NCBI RefSeq assembly: GCF_002803515.1 | Contig: NZ_PHQX01000002.1 | Span: forward strand, 378,019 to 442,018 | Reading direction: 5' to 3' | DNA: 64,000 nt | Source: Stenotrophomonas lactitubi | GTDB taxonomy: Bacteria; Pseudomonadota; Gammaproteobacteria; Xanthomonadales; Xanthomonadaceae | Shown: positions 55,404 through 63,838 of the stretch, one piece after another | Numbering within the stretch: position 1 is the stretch's first letter | Layout: each line of letters starts with the position of its first letter | Notes under the pieces: generated by a model | The model's database searches: none | Told to the model about the DNA's origin: nothing | The model's input: only the letters and a program-made list of their open reading frames with translations | Translations under genes and position numbers: made by a program

Positions 55404-55420
55404 CGTAAAGAGTGCATAAA
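55404..55420 (-). promoter_or_regulatory. Putative KdpE-binding box upstream of kdpF
   Basis: On the minus strand TTTATG-CACTC-TTTACG lies 91-107 bases before the kdpF start. It has the two T-rich half-sites and 5-base spacing of the E. coli KdpE box (TTTATA, TTTACA). Assignment is by resemblance plus position; the -35/-10 elements downstream are not clear (a TTTATG at 55371-55376 is a weak -10 candidate). Confidence 0.55.
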
Positions 55421-55451
55421 TTCCGTGGGCCAACCCGTAACCAGCCCCCCT

Positions 55452-55521
55452 GCTGAGCCGAGCCTACGCTCGGCTGCTCTTTCCCGAGGTCAAGCGGAGC
55501 CGAGCGTGGGCTCGGCTCTAC
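55452..55521. repeat. Inverted pair of SMAG palindromes, GAGCCGAGC subtype
   Basis: CTGAGCCGAGCCTACGCTCG followed after about 20 bases by the inverted unit ending CTCGGCTCTAC. It lies between the kdp promoter region and the convergent-side end of the hypothetical gene. Confidence 0.8.
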
Positions 55522-55527
55522 CGGCAG

Positions 55528-56187
55528 TCACGGGGCTTGGCTCGCCGGCGCCAATCCCTTCAGTTGCCGATAGCGCTGCAGGCTGCTTTCGATCTCGACC
55601 TTCAATGCCTGCTGCTGCTGTTCGAAGCTGGCCAGCAGCCGCTGCTGCGACTTCAGCTGCGCATGGCGCTGGGCGATCGCCTGGGCCTGCTTGTCGGCCA
55701 CCTTGCCGCCGGCCAGTTCGCGGTCACCGGCGGCAGCAAGCAGGGCCACCAGCGAATCGCGCAGGCTGGCCACGTTGTACTGGGCGGTCTTGAGGTTGTT
55801 GTCGAGCACCTCCTGGCGCTCGGCGAACACGCGCCGCAGCGCGTTCTCATCACCGTAGGTGGTCAGCATCGCCTGTTCGGTGCGCTGGCGGGTCTGCTCG
55901 GCCATCTGGTCCAGCTGGGCCTGCGCCGCCGCCGTGCTGGCGGCAGCGCGTTCCTCATCGCTCAACGCGCGCTGCACCTGCGCATTGCGCAGGCCGCTGT
56001 TGGCGCTGAACTCATCGCGGGCGTGGTTGACCGCATCGGCTGGCAGCGCATCGCTGCAGATCCGCTCCTTGCCCTCGTTCCAGCAGTACAGCTTCTTGTC
56101 TGCAGCCTTGCCGCCGGACTGTGCCAGCAGCGTCTGCGGCATCACCAGCAGCAGGCTGGCGGCGACGATGGCAGGAACTCGGAACAT
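55528..56187 (-). CDS. Periplasmic coiled-coil hypothetical protein
   Basis: 219 residues. A signal peptide (MFRVPAIVAASLLLVMPQTLLAQ) precedes a small Cys-containing motif KLYCWNEGKERICSDALP, as in DUF4124-like proteins. A long helical region (about 60-205) follows, rich in Gln/Ala/Arg heptads such as QAMLTTYGDENALRRVF and LLASFEQQQQALKVEI. It is probably an extended periplasmic coiled coil. It lies 19 bases downstream of pyrE on the same strand. No named function. Confidence 0.78.
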   Translation of the reverse strand: MFRVPAIVAASLLLVMPQTLLAQSGGKAADKKLYCWNEGKERICSDALPADAVNHARDEFSANSGLRNAQVQRALSDEERAAASTAAAQAQLDQMAEQTRQRTEQAMLTTYGDENALRRVFAERQEVLDNNLKTAQYNVASLRDSLVALLAAAGDRELAGGKVADKQAQAIAQRHAQLKSQQRLLASFEQQQQALKVEIESSLQRYRQLKGLAPASQAP

Positions 56188-56206
56188 GCGACCTTCCCCC
56201 TGGTGG

Positions 56207-56866
56207 TCAGCGCGTGGAACGGACGCCGTACTGGGCGCGATAGGCCTCCAGCGGCTGCCGGTAGCCTACAAGTTCCGGATTTCCGGACGCGAAATCAAGC
56301 AGGTCGGCCAGCGTCGCTACGGCGATCACCGGGATGCCGGCTTCTTCGGCCACGGCCTGTGCGGCGGAGCGATGGTCGCTGTCCGAGGCGATCTCCTGGC
56401 GGTCCAGGGCCACCACGATGCCGGCCGGAATGCCGCCCGCAGCGCGGATGATCGCCAGCGCCTCGCGGATGGCAGTGCCGGCGGTGATCACGTCGTCGAC
56501 GATCAGCACGCGCTTGCCGGTCATGTCGGCGCCGATCAGCTGGCCGCCTTCACCATGGTCCTTCACTTCCTTGCGGTTGAACGACAGCGGCAGATCGCGG
56601 CCGCGCTGGGCCAGCTCGCATGCCATCGCGGTGGCCAGCGGAATGCCCTTGTAGGCCGGGCCGAACACCACGTCGTACTTGATCCCGGTGGCGTCGATGG
56701 CGTCGGAATAGCACGCGCCCAGCTGCGACAGCAGGGAACCGGAGTCGAAACGGCCGGCGTTGAAGAAATAGGGGCTCAGCCGGCCGGACTTGAGGGTGAA
56801 CTGGCCGAAGCGCAGGGCATCGGCGGTCAGGGCCAGCTGCAGGAAACGGTGACGGTGGTCGCTCAT
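56207..56866 (-). CDS. pyrE: Orotate phosphoribosyltransferase
   Basis: 219 residues. The PRPP-binding motif VLIVDDVITAGTA and the flexible loop FNRKEVKDHGEGG are present, with FTLKSGRLSPYFFNAG at the N-terminus. It converts orotate and PRPP to OMP in pyrimidine synthesis. The start at 56866 gives the family-length protein MSDHRHRFLQLAL; an ATG seven codons upstream is possible. It is divergent from the ExoIII-type gene, the same arrangement as pyrE and crc in Pseudomonas. Confidence 0.95.
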   Translation of the reverse strand: MSDHRHRFLQLALTADALRFGQFTLKSGRLSPYFFNAGRFDSGSLLSQLGACYSDAIDATGIKYDVVFGPAYKGIPLATAMACELAQRGRDLPLSFNRKEVKDHGEGGQLIGADMTGKRVLIVDDVITAGTAIREALAIIRAAGGIPAGIVVALDRQEIASDSDHRSAAQAVAEEAGIPVIAVATLADLLDFASGNPELVGYRQPLEAYRAQYGVRSTR

Positions 56867-57029
56867 CAAAACTCGATTCATCTTCATTTGGAGCGCAAAT
56901 CCTAATCCAGCTGGGCTTTTCGCGCTCGTCCGGCTCCTTCACGCGGGTATCCGGGGCGGCCCCCGCGGGCTGCTCAGCCCGGCAGGCAACCGGTATGCTT
57001 GCCCGGTTTCCCGCCGTAGGTTCTTCCGC

Positions 57030-57830
57030 ATGCGCATCATCAGTTTCAATGCCAATGGCATCCGTTCGGCCGCCACCAAGGGCTTCCTCGACTGGTTCCG
57101 TGGCCAGGACGCCGACGTCCTCTGCATCCAGGAGACCAAGGCCCAGGAAGACCAGCTGACCGACCCGATGTTCCGCCCGGATGGCCACCATTGCTTCTAC
57201 CGCGATGCCATCACCAAGAAGGGCTACAGCGGCGTGGCGATCTACAGCAAGCGCGAACCGGACCAGGTCATCACCTCGCTGGGCTGGGCACCGTTCGACG
57301 ACGAAGGCCGCTACATCGAGGCACGCTTCGGCAACCTCAGCGTGGTCTCCTTCTATATTCCGTCCGGCAGCTCGGGTGACCTGCGGCAGGGCTTCAAGTT
57401 CGAAGTGATGGAGTGGCTGCGGCCGATCCTTGAGGAGTGGGCGCGCAGCGGCCGCGACTACGTGCTGTGTGGCGACTGGAACATCGTCCGCTCGGCGCTG
57501 GACATCAAGAACTGGAAGTCCAACCAGAAGAACTCCGGCTGCCTGCCCGAGGAGCGCGACTGGCTCAACGCCCTGTGCGCCGACCACGGCCAGGCCACCG
57601 ACGTAGCCACCGGTCGCGGCTGGGCCGATGCCTACCGCCTGCTCAATCCGACCGGCGAGGACTACACCTGGTGGAGCAACCGTGGTGCCGCCCGCGCCAA
57701 CAACGTGGGTTGGCGCATCGACTACCAGTTCATCACCCCGGGCCTGCGTGACCGCCTGCGCAGCTGCTCGATCTACCGCGACCAGCGCTTCTCCGACCAC
57801 GCACCGTTCATCGTGGACTACGACCTGTGA
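57030..57830 (+). CDS. xth: Exodeoxyribonuclease III family protein (crc-locus position; possible AmpN)
   Basis: 266 residues of the ExoIII/EEP fold. All catalytic residues are visible: Glu35 (CIQETKAQE), Tyr109, Asp149/Asn151 (CGDWNIV), Asp231 and Asp256/His257 (FSDHAPF). It would act as AP endonuclease and 3-5 exonuclease in base-excision repair. Its place divergent from pyrE and several motifs (LDIKNW, PGLR, IVDYD) also match Pseudomonas Crc, in which the nuclease residues are lost. It overlaps ampG by four bases. An ampN-ampG operon is described in S. maltophilia; this is likely that locus, but I cannot confirm identity. Confidence 0.92.
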   Translation: MRIISFNANGIRSAATKGFLDWFRGQDADVLCIQETKAQEDQLTDPMFRPDGHHCFYRDAITKKGYSGVAIYSKREPDQVITSLGWAPFDDEGRYIEARFGNLSVVSFYIPSGSSGDLRQGFKFEVMEWLRPILEEWARSGRDYVLCGDWNIVRSALDIKNWKSNQKNSGCLPEERDWLNALCADHGQATDVATGRGWADAYRLLNPTGEDYTWWSNRGAARANNVGWRIDYQFITPGLRDRLRSCSIYRDQRFSDHAPFIVDYDL

Positions 57831-59131
57831 CTGAGGCTGCCAAGCCGGCCGGCTACAAGGGCTGGGCCGGCATCAAGCGTGCGTTCGGCACGCCCTCGGC
57901 GCTCACCATGGCCCTGCTGGGCTTCGGCAGCGGCCTGCCGTTCCTGCTGATCGCCTCGCAGACCCTGTCCACCCGCTTGCGCGATGTCGGCCTCGATCTG
58001 GGCAGCATCGGCCTGATCAGCCTGGCCAGCTTCTTCTACCTGCTCAAATTCGTCTGGGCTCCCCTGCTGGATCGCTACGCGTTTCCGTTGCTGGGTTTCC
58101 TGGGTCGCCGCCGCTCGTGGCTGCTGGTCTCGCAGATCCTGGTGCTGGTGGGCCTGGTTGCACTGGCGTTCGTTCGGCCAGAGCAGGGTGTGTGGCCGCT
58201 GGTGGCCTGGGTACTGGTGGCGTCCTTTGCAGGCGCCACCCAGGATTCGGTGGTCGACGCCTACCGCATCGAGATCGCCCCGCAGACCGCGCAGGCCGCG
58301 TTGGCCGCCACGTATACGCTGGGCTATCGCATCGGCCTGATCCTGGCCGGTGCCGGCGCCTTGTACCTGGCACAGTTCGAAGGCTGGATCATTGCCTATC
58401 TGGCCATGGCTGCACTGATGATCCTGCCGATCATCACCACCCTGTTCTGCCGCGAGCCCGAGCGTCCGGCCAACGCCGTCCAGCGCCGCATCGACATTGC
58501 CGAAGCGTTCGTGCAGCCGATCACCAGCTTCTTCAGCCGCAACGGCATGGGGCTGGCACTGGCGCTGCTGGCGTTCGTCGGGTTCTTCAAGTTTCCCGAC
58601 CAGGTCATCGGCGTGATGGCCGGACCCTTCTATCTCGACTCGGGCTTCGACAAGGCCGACATCGCTACGGTCTCCAAGCTGTTCGGCGTGTGGATGGGTA
58701 TTGGTGGGGCGTTCATTGGCGGTATCGCCGTTGCCGCCTTCGGTTTCCGCCGGATGCTGCTTGTCGCGGCGCTGGGCGTAGCCCTGTCCAACCTGGCCTT
58801 CCTGCTGATGGCGCACAATCCGGGGCAGTTGTGGGCGTTCTACGCTGCGCTCAGTGCCGACAACCTGTTCCAGGGCTTCGCCGGCACGGTACTGGTGGCG
58901 TTCATGTCTTCGCTGACCGATCGCAACTTCACCGCGACCCAGTACGCCCTGCTGGTATCACTGGCCAATCTGCCGGGCAAGTTCGTCGGCGGCGTCTCCG
59001 GCTACATCGTGGAGGCCACCTCGTACAGCACCTTCTTCATGCTCAGCGCTGTCACGGTGGTGCCGACCATGCTGCTGCTGGCTTGGCTGTGGCCACGCAT
59101 CCTTGATCGTGGGCCGTCACCCGCCGCCTGA
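57827..59131 (+). CDS. ampG: AmpG-type muropeptide permease
   Basis: 434 residues with about 12 membrane spans. AmpG hallmarks are seen: LGFGSGLPFLLIASQTLSTRL, KFVWAPLLDRYAFP, RRRSWLL, ATQDSVVDAYRIE and FVAFMSSL-like AFMSSLTDRNFTATQYALL. It imports GlcNAc-anhydro-MurNAc peptides for cell-wall recycling, which in this genus supplies the signal for AmpR-controlled beta-lactamase induction. The GTG start overlaps the upstream stop (GTGA), so translation depends on the ExoIII gene. Confidence 0.93.
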   Translation: MTEAAKPAGYKGWAGIKRAFGTPSALTMALLGFGSGLPFLLIASQTLSTRLRDVGLDLGSIGLISLASFFYLLKFVWAPLLDRYAFPLLGFLGRRRSWLLVSQILVLVGLVALAFVRPEQGVWPLVAWVLVASFAGATQDSVVDAYRIEIAPQTAQAALAATYTLGYRIGLILAGAGALYLAQFEGWIIAYLAMAALMILPIITTLFCREPERPANAVQRRIDIAEAFVQPITSFFSRNGMGLALALLAFVGFFKFPDQVIGVMAGPFYLDSGFDKADIATVSKLFGVWMGIGGAFIGGIAVAAFGFRRMLLVAALGVALSNLAFLLMAHNPGQLWAFYAALSADNLFQGFAGTVLVAFMSSLTDRNFTATQYALLVSLANLPGKFVGGVSGYIVEATSYSTFFMLSAVTVVPTMLLLAWLWPRILDRGPSPAA

Positions 59132-59208
59132 TTGCCTGTCCGCGCTTACTGCGGGATGATCGCCCCGACGCGCCGAGGGGGCGGTGCCTTGCGAACGGGG
59201 AAGTGAGC

Positions 59209-59439
59209 ATGGCCGACGTAGTGCTGCGGGACCTGGACCCGCTGCTGCTGGAACGCATCAAACGGGTCTCGGTTGCCCGAGGCTGGACCCATGAACAGAC
59301 CTGCGCGGTCCTGCTGGAGCAGGGCCTGTTCAGCAGTGAACTGGAGGTCCGCTCCGGCTTCGGTGATCCCGAAGTCGACGCCCTGTCCGATGCGATCGCC
59401 GCACTGCAGGCCCTCCCTGCCGGCCAAGGCTTCGATTAG
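59209..59439 (+). CDS. Small ribbon-helix-helix-like protein
   Basis: 76 residues starting MADVVLRDLDPLLLERIKRV; a GGGGA lies 8 bases before the ATG (a GTG at 59203 is too close to it). The beta-strand VVLRDLD followed by two helices (LLLERIKRVSVARG; THEQTCAVLLEQGLF) resembles FitA/CopG-type DNA-binding antitoxins. No PIN or other toxin gene is adjacent, so a solitary conserved regulator is more likely than half of a toxin-antitoxin pair. Confidence 0.65.
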   Translation: MADVVLRDLDPLLLERIKRVSVARGWTHEQTCAVLLEQGLFSSELEVRSGFGDPEVDALSDAIAALQALPAGQGFD

Positions 59440-59460
59440 CTGCCGCAGGGCCGGCTAACA

Positions 59461-59483
59461 GTAGATCCACGCCATGCGTGGAT
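59461..59483 (+). repeat. SMAG unit between the RHH-like gene and anmK
   Basis: An exact copy of the unit beginning GTAGATCCACGCCATGCGTG, in the gap between convergent genes. Confidence 0.92.
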
Positions 59484-59494
59484 GGCGCCAACCT

Positions 59495-60622
59495 CTACGC
59501 CAAATGGATCGCCCCGAGAATCCGCGGCCCCTTCGCCCCGGTCACGCTCGGCAGGTTGCCCGCCAGCCCGTCCATCGTCCGCTGCGCCAGCCACGCAAAC
59601 CCCATCGCCTCCACATACTCCGGGTCCAGCCCGTGCAGTGCCGTGGATTCGACCACCACGCCCGGCAGTCGCGCCGCCAGCCGCCGCATCAACTGCGCGT
59701 TGCGCACACCGCCGCCGCATACCAGTACCCGGCGGGTGTCCGGCTGCTGGGCCAGCAGCGCATCCACCACCGTCGCCGCGGTCAGCTCCAGCAGCGTCGC
59801 CTGTACATCGGCGGCGGCAAACTGGCCTTCCTCCATGTGCGCTTCGGCCCACGGCAGGTGGAACTGCTCGCGCCCGGTGCTCTTGGGCGGTGGCAGCGCA
59901 AACCACGGGTCGGCGCGCCAGCCGGCCAGCAGGCTGTCATCCACCGCACCACTGGCCGCGTAGGCACCGTCAGCGTCGAAGCTGCGCCCGGTATGGCGTT
60001 GGCACCAGGCATCCATCAGCGCGTTGGCCGGGCCGGTATCGAAGCCACGCACGACGCCTTCGCGCGGAATCAGGGTCAGGTTGGCGATCCCGCCCAGGTT
60101 CAGCACCGCGCGGTCTTCATCGGCCGCACCCAGCATGCCCAGGTGGAAGGCCGGCATCAGCGGAGCACCATGACCGCCGGCGGCAACGTCGCGGCGGCGG
60201 AAATCGCACACCGTGGTGATGCCGGTCAGTTCGGCGATGCGGTTGCCGTCACCCAGCTGCAGGGTGAACGCCGGATCGGCCAGCGGTCGATGGCGCACCG
60301 TCTGCCCGTGCGAGCCGATGGCCCGCACCTGCGAACGGTCGACACCGGCTTCGTCCAGCAGCTGGTTGGCGGCGGCGGCGAAGCTGATCGCAATCCGCGC
60401 GTCCAGCTCGCCCAGCTCCTCCAGCGACTGCAGCGGACCGCCTTCACCGAGGGCTACCAGCCGCGCCCGCAGTACCGGCTCCCAGCGGGCGGTCAGCCCA
60501 TGCACGAAGCGGCAACCTCCGTCGGCTGGGAACTGCACCAGCGCGGCATCGATGCCGTCAGCACTGGTGCCCGACATCAGGCCCAAGTAAAGGGGAAGGG
60601 ACGGATCGGCAGTGGTGTTCAT
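59495..60622 (-). CDS. anmK: Anhydro-N-acetylmuramic acid kinase
   Basis: 375 residues. N-terminal [19 protein letters not shown] is the AnmK nucleotide-binding signature; [12 protein letters not shown] and [12 protein letters not shown] are also characteristic, and [14 protein letters not shown] closes the actin-like fold. It phosphorylates and opens 1,6-anhydro-MurNAc from recycled peptidoglycan, giving MurNAc-6-P. The start lies only about ten bases beyond the T run of a terminator, with no ribosome-binding site; an ATG at 60631 directly abuts the T run. Confidence 0.95.
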   Translation of the reverse strand: MNTTADPSLPLYLGLMSGTSADGIDAALVQFPADGGCRFVHGLTARWEPVLRARLVALGEGGPLQSLEELGELDARIAISFAAAANQLLDEAGVDRSQVRAIGSHGQTVRHRPLADPAFTLQLGDGNRIAELTGITTVCDFRRRDVAAGGHGAPLMPAFHLGMLGAADEDRAVLNLGGIANLTLIPREGVVRGFDTGPANALMDAWCQRHTGRSFDADGAYAASGAVDDSLLAGWRADPWFALPPPKSTGREQFHLPWAEAHMEEGQFAAADVQATLLELTAATVVDALLAQQPDTRRVLVCGGGVRNAQLMRRLAARLPGVVVESTALHGLDPEYVEAMGFAWLAQRTMDGLAGNLPSVTGAKGPRILGAIHLA

Positions 60623-60631
60623 GGCGGGCAT

Positions 60632-60668
60632 AAAAAAAGGACACGGCAAGCTTGTGCTGCCGTGTCCT
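60632..60668 (-). terminator. Intrinsic terminator between the M23 peptidase and anmK
   Basis: On the minus strand AGGACACGGCA pairs with TGCCGTGTCCT around an 8-base loop and is followed by seven T residues. It lies 19 bases after the M23 stop and ends about ten bases before the anmK start. Confidence 0.9.
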
Positions 60669-60686
60669 CCTTCGTCAACGCAGGGC

Positions 60687-62156
60687 TCAGCCGCGCTTGC
60701 GGCCTGCCGGCGCCTTGTCCTTGGTGCTGGCCACCTCGGTGGTCGCGCTTTCGGCGGCCGGTGCGGGGCTGGCGTCGGCGTAGATCAGCTTCTCCATGCC
60801 CTGGATGCGGGCCATTGCCGGCGCGGTCTGTGCCCGGAACGCCACCAGCTCGGCGCCCTTCAGCGGCTCCGGCGGCGGCATGGTCACCGTCAGCGGGTTG
60901 CGGTGCTCGCCATTGACCCGGAATTCGTAGTGCAGGTGCGGGCCGGTCGCCAGGCCGGTCGAGCCGACGTAGCCGATCACCGTGCCCTGGGCCACGCGCT
61001 GGCCGTTCTTGATCCCGGCAAAGCGCGACATGTGGCCGTACAGGGTGGTGTGGCCGCGGCCATGGTCGAGGATCACCACGTTGCCGTAACCGCGCTGCAC
61101 GCCGACAAACTGCACCCGCGCGTCGCCGGCGGCCATGATCGGGGTACCGGTGCGCGCGGCATAGTCCACGCCCTTGTGCATGCGCATCTTGCCCAGCACC
61201 GGGTGCTTGCGCGCGCCGAAGGTCGAGCTCAGCCGCGCAAACGGGATCGGCATGCGGATGAAGCTCTTCTTCAGCGAACGGCCACTGATGTCGTAGTACT
61301 CGGACTTGCCGTTGCGGTCGAAGCGGAAGCCGGAATAGGTCTTGCCGCCAGTAGTGAAGGTCGCGGCCAGGATCTTGCTGGTATCGACCTTCTCGCCCTC
61401 GCGCCAGGTCTCGTCCATCACCACGCTGAAGCGGTCGCCCGGCTGCAGGTCCTTGGAGAAGTCGATGTCGTACTTGAAGATGTCGTCGGTCATCGTCGCG
61501 ATTGCCGATGGCGACAGTCCTGCGCGACGTGCAGCCGCATACAGCGAACTGGTGATCTCGCCACTGGTGACCACCGTCCGCGTGGACGTCTCGCGCTTGG
61601 TCACCGTTTCCTTGATGTCATCGCCGCTCAGGCTCAGCTCGACCCGGTTGTCGGCATCGCGGTCGAAGCGGATGCTGCGCAGGTCACCGGACAGCGGCAT
61701 GTCGAAGGCGATCTCGGCGCCCGGGCGCAGCTTGGTCAGCGATTCGCGCGCACCTGGATGGTCCAGCACCCGGTGCAGGGTGGTCGCGGAGATACCGGCC
61801 TTGTCGAACAGGTCGCTCAGGGTCTGCCCGCGCTGTACCCGCAGCACCTGCCAGCTGTCACCGGGGATCTGCTGCTGGCGGGCCATTGCCAGCGGGGGCA
61901 ACGGCAGGGCCAGGCTGGTGTGGCTGTCGGCGTAGGGGGCATCGATGGTGTGCGAGAAGCCCGGCACGATCGTGGCCACCAGTGCGCCGATGGTCACAAA
62001 CAGGCTGGCGTGCATCCAATGACGGCGCGTCCAGCGCTCATTGAACGCAGCGGGGAGGTGTTGCCTCAGCTTCCGGTGCAGGGCGTTGTCGTGCAGGACA
62101 TGGAGTCGTTCCTGGAAGCGCTGCTTGCGTGCGCGGCCTTGATCGGAATTGAGCAT
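60687..62156 (-). CDS. M23 peptidoglycan endopeptidase (MepM-like)
   Basis: 489 residues. A basic cytoplasmic N-terminus and one span ([19 protein letters not shown]) precede a LysM/OapA-like region ([20 protein letters not shown]) and a beta-rich middle. The LytM catalytic domain is intact: [12 protein letters not shown] (His-x3-Asp) and [12 protein letters not shown] (HxH). It cleaves peptide cross-links in the periplasm. The start at 62156 gives [12 protein letters not shown]. Synteny anmK - M23 - tyrS - rRNA matches Pseudomonas. Divergent from tyrS. Confidence 0.94.
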   Translation of the reverse strand: MLNSDQGRARKQRFQERLHVLHDNALHRKLRQHLPAAFNERWTRRHWMHASLFVTIGALVATIVPGFSHTIDAPYADSHTSLALPLPPLAMARQQQIPGDSWQVLRVQRGQTLSDLFDKAGISATTLHRVLDHPGARESLTKLRPGAEIAFDMPLSGDLRSIRFDRDADNRVELSLSGDDIKETVTKRETSTRTVVTSGEITSSLYAAARRAGLSPSAIATMTDDIFKYDIDFSKDLQPGDRFSVVMDETWREGEKVDTSKILAATFTTGGKTYSGFRFDRNGKSEYYDISGRSLKKSFIRMPIPFARLSSTFGARKHPVLGKMRMHKGVDYAARTGTPIMAAGDARVQFVGVQRGYGNVVILDHGRGHTTLYGHMSRFAGIKNGQRVAQGTVIGYVGSTGLATGPHLHYEFRVNGEHRNPLTVTMPPPEPLKGAELVAFRAQTAPAMARIQGMEKLIYADASPAPAAESATTEVASTKDKAPAGRKRG

Positions 62157-62323
62157 CAGATGTCGGTCTCTGGCTGACCCGGGAACGCGGGCCCAAACGC
62201 CGGTAACATAGACACCTAACAAATTCGCGTCAAACCCTTGTGCCTATTGGCTTTTGTGAAGCCGATCGGGTTAACTTCGCTTTAACACCCCACATAAGAA
62301 ACGGCGTTGCCGGGAGTAGTCAC

Positions 62324-63532
62324 GTGTCCTCGATTGAAGAAGCCCTTGCCCTGATCGGCCGCGGTGCCGACGAGATCCTCAAGCTCGAGGATCTGCGCGC
62401 GCGCCTGCAGGAAGGCCGCCCGCTGCGCATCAAGGCCGGCTTCGACCCCACCGCGCCTGACCTGCACCTGGGCCACACGGTGCTGCTGAACAAGATGCGT
62501 CAGTTCCAGGACCTCGGCCACCAGGTCATTTTCCTGATCGGCGACTTCACCGGCATGATCGGCGACCCCTCCGGCAAGAGCCTGACCCGCAAGCCGCTCA
62601 GCCGCGACGACGTGCTGGCCAACGCCCGTACCTATGAAGAGCAGGTGTTCAAGGTGCTGGACCGCAGCCGCACCGAGGTCCGCTTCAATTCGGAGTGGTT
62701 CGGCAAGATGAGCGCGGCCGACATGATCCGCCTGGCCGGCCAGCACACCGTGGCGCGCATGCTCGAGCGCGACGACTTCGCCAAGCGCTACGCCGCCCAG
62801 CAGTCCATCGCCATCCACGAATTCCTGTACCCGCTGGTGCAGGGCTACGACTCGGTGGCCCTGGAAGCGGACGTCGAGCTGGGGGGTACCGACCAGAAGT
62901 TCAACCTGCTGATGGGCCGTGGCCTGCAGGAGCACCACGGCCAGAAGCCGCAGGTGGTGCTGACCATGCCGTTGCTGGAAGGCCTGGATGGCGTCAACAA
63001 GATGTCCAAGTCGCTGGGCAACTACATCGGCATCAGCGAACCGGCCATCGACATCGTCACCAAGACCATGAAGGTGGATGACGCCCTGATGTGGCGTTGG
63101 ATCGAGCTGCTGTCCTTCAATATCAGCCAGGCCGAAGCGGCCTCCCTGCGCGAGCAGATCGCCGCTGGCCTGAACCCGCGCGTGGTGAAGCTGCGCTTGG
63201 CGCGTGAACTGGCCACCCGCTTCCATGACGCCGCAGCGGCCGAACAGGCGATTGCCGGCTGGGAAGCGGCTGTTACGGGGCAGGGCGATATCACCCAGCT
63301 GCCGCTGCAGGACGTGGCGATCCCGGCCGAGGGGCTGCGTATTGCCGCACTGCTGACCGCTGCCGGCCTGACTCCGAGCAACTCCGAGGCCAATCGCAAG
63401 CTCAAGGAGCGTGCGGTGAAGGTGGACGGCGAAGTGGTGGAAGACGGCCAGCAGGTGCTGCAGCCTGGCTTTGAGGGCCTGCTGCAGGTCGGCAAGCGCA
63501 CCTTCGCCCGCGTGCGCCTGGTCGCTGCCTGA
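62324..63532 (+). CDS. tyrS: Tyrosine--tRNA ligase
   Basis: 402 residues starting at GTG with GGGAG eight bases upstream. The class I signatures are DLHLGHTV (HIGH-type) and KMSKS ([13 protein letters not shown]); the C-terminal S4-like RNA-binding domain has [21 protein letters not shown]. It belongs to the TyrZ-like subgroup common in gammaproteobacteria. A stem-loop follows the stop. It is the last protein gene before the rRNA operon. Confidence 0.96.
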   Translation: MSSIEEALALIGRGADEILKLEDLRARLQEGRPLRIKAGFDPTAPDLHLGHTVLLNKMRQFQDLGHQVIFLIGDFTGMIGDPSGKSLTRKPLSRDDVLANARTYEEQVFKVLDRSRTEVRFNSEWFGKMSAADMIRLAGQHTVARMLERDDFAKRYAAQQSIAIHEFLYPLVQGYDSVALEADVELGGTDQKFNLLMGRGLQEHHGQKPQVVLTMPLLEGLDGVNKMSKSLGNYIGISEPAIDIVTKTMKVDDALMWRWIELLSFNISQAEAASLREQIAAGLNPRVVKLRLARELATRFHDAAAAEQAIAGWEAAVTGQGDITQLPLQDVAIPAEGLRIAALLTAAGLTPSNSEANRKLKERAVKVDGEVVEDGQQVLQPGFEGLLQVGKRTFARVRLVAA

Positions 63533-63538
63533 CCGGGC

Positions 63539-63569
63539 GCAGGGGCCGGCGCAGCCGGCCCCTGCTTCT
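63539..63569 (+). terminator. Terminator after tyrS
   Basis: GCAGGGGCCGGC and GCCGGCCCCTGC form a 12-bp stem with a three-base loop, then TTCTGCTCTT. It starts seven bases after the stop. Confidence 0.82.
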
Positions 63570-63574
63570 GCTCT

Positions 63575-63600
63575 TGTACAGCCGAGCCCACGCTCGGCTG
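63575..63600 (+). repeat. SMAG-like unit with altered head
   Basis: GTACAGCCGAGCCCACGCTC plus GGCT: the same palindrome as the 2.9-kb pair, with GTAC in place of GTAG. Confidence 0.65.
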
Positions 63601-63804
63601 CTTCTGCTCTCCGCGGAACAGTCCCTGCCAGGACCTTCTGGATGAACAGATGCAATATCCGATGAAAAAAGTTGCCACACCCCCTTCACAAAGGCCGCGA
63701 ATAGGGACATACTTTCCCTCCCCCGTCGCAGGGGTCGCCAACAAGGGGCTTCAGCGACACAAGGGACGCCATCACCGCCGAACGAGATGATCGAACGAAA
63801 GGTG

Positions 63805-63832
63805 TTGACGGACTCGAAAAGTCCGGCATAAT
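63805..63832 (+). promoter_or_regulatory. rRNA operon promoter
   Basis: A -35 element TTGACG (63805-63810) and -10 element CATAAT (63827-63832) are spaced 16 bases, followed by a GC-rich discriminator (AGGCGGCT), the usual form of growth-rate-controlled rRNA promoters. An A/T-containing stretch lies upstream (CGAACGAAAGG). Confidence 0.8.
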
Positions 63833-63838
63833 AGGCGG

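Noticed and set aside
59209..59439. Antitoxin of a toxin-antitoxin pair
   Set aside because: No toxin-like gene is present on either side; the next gene is anmK on the opposite strand.
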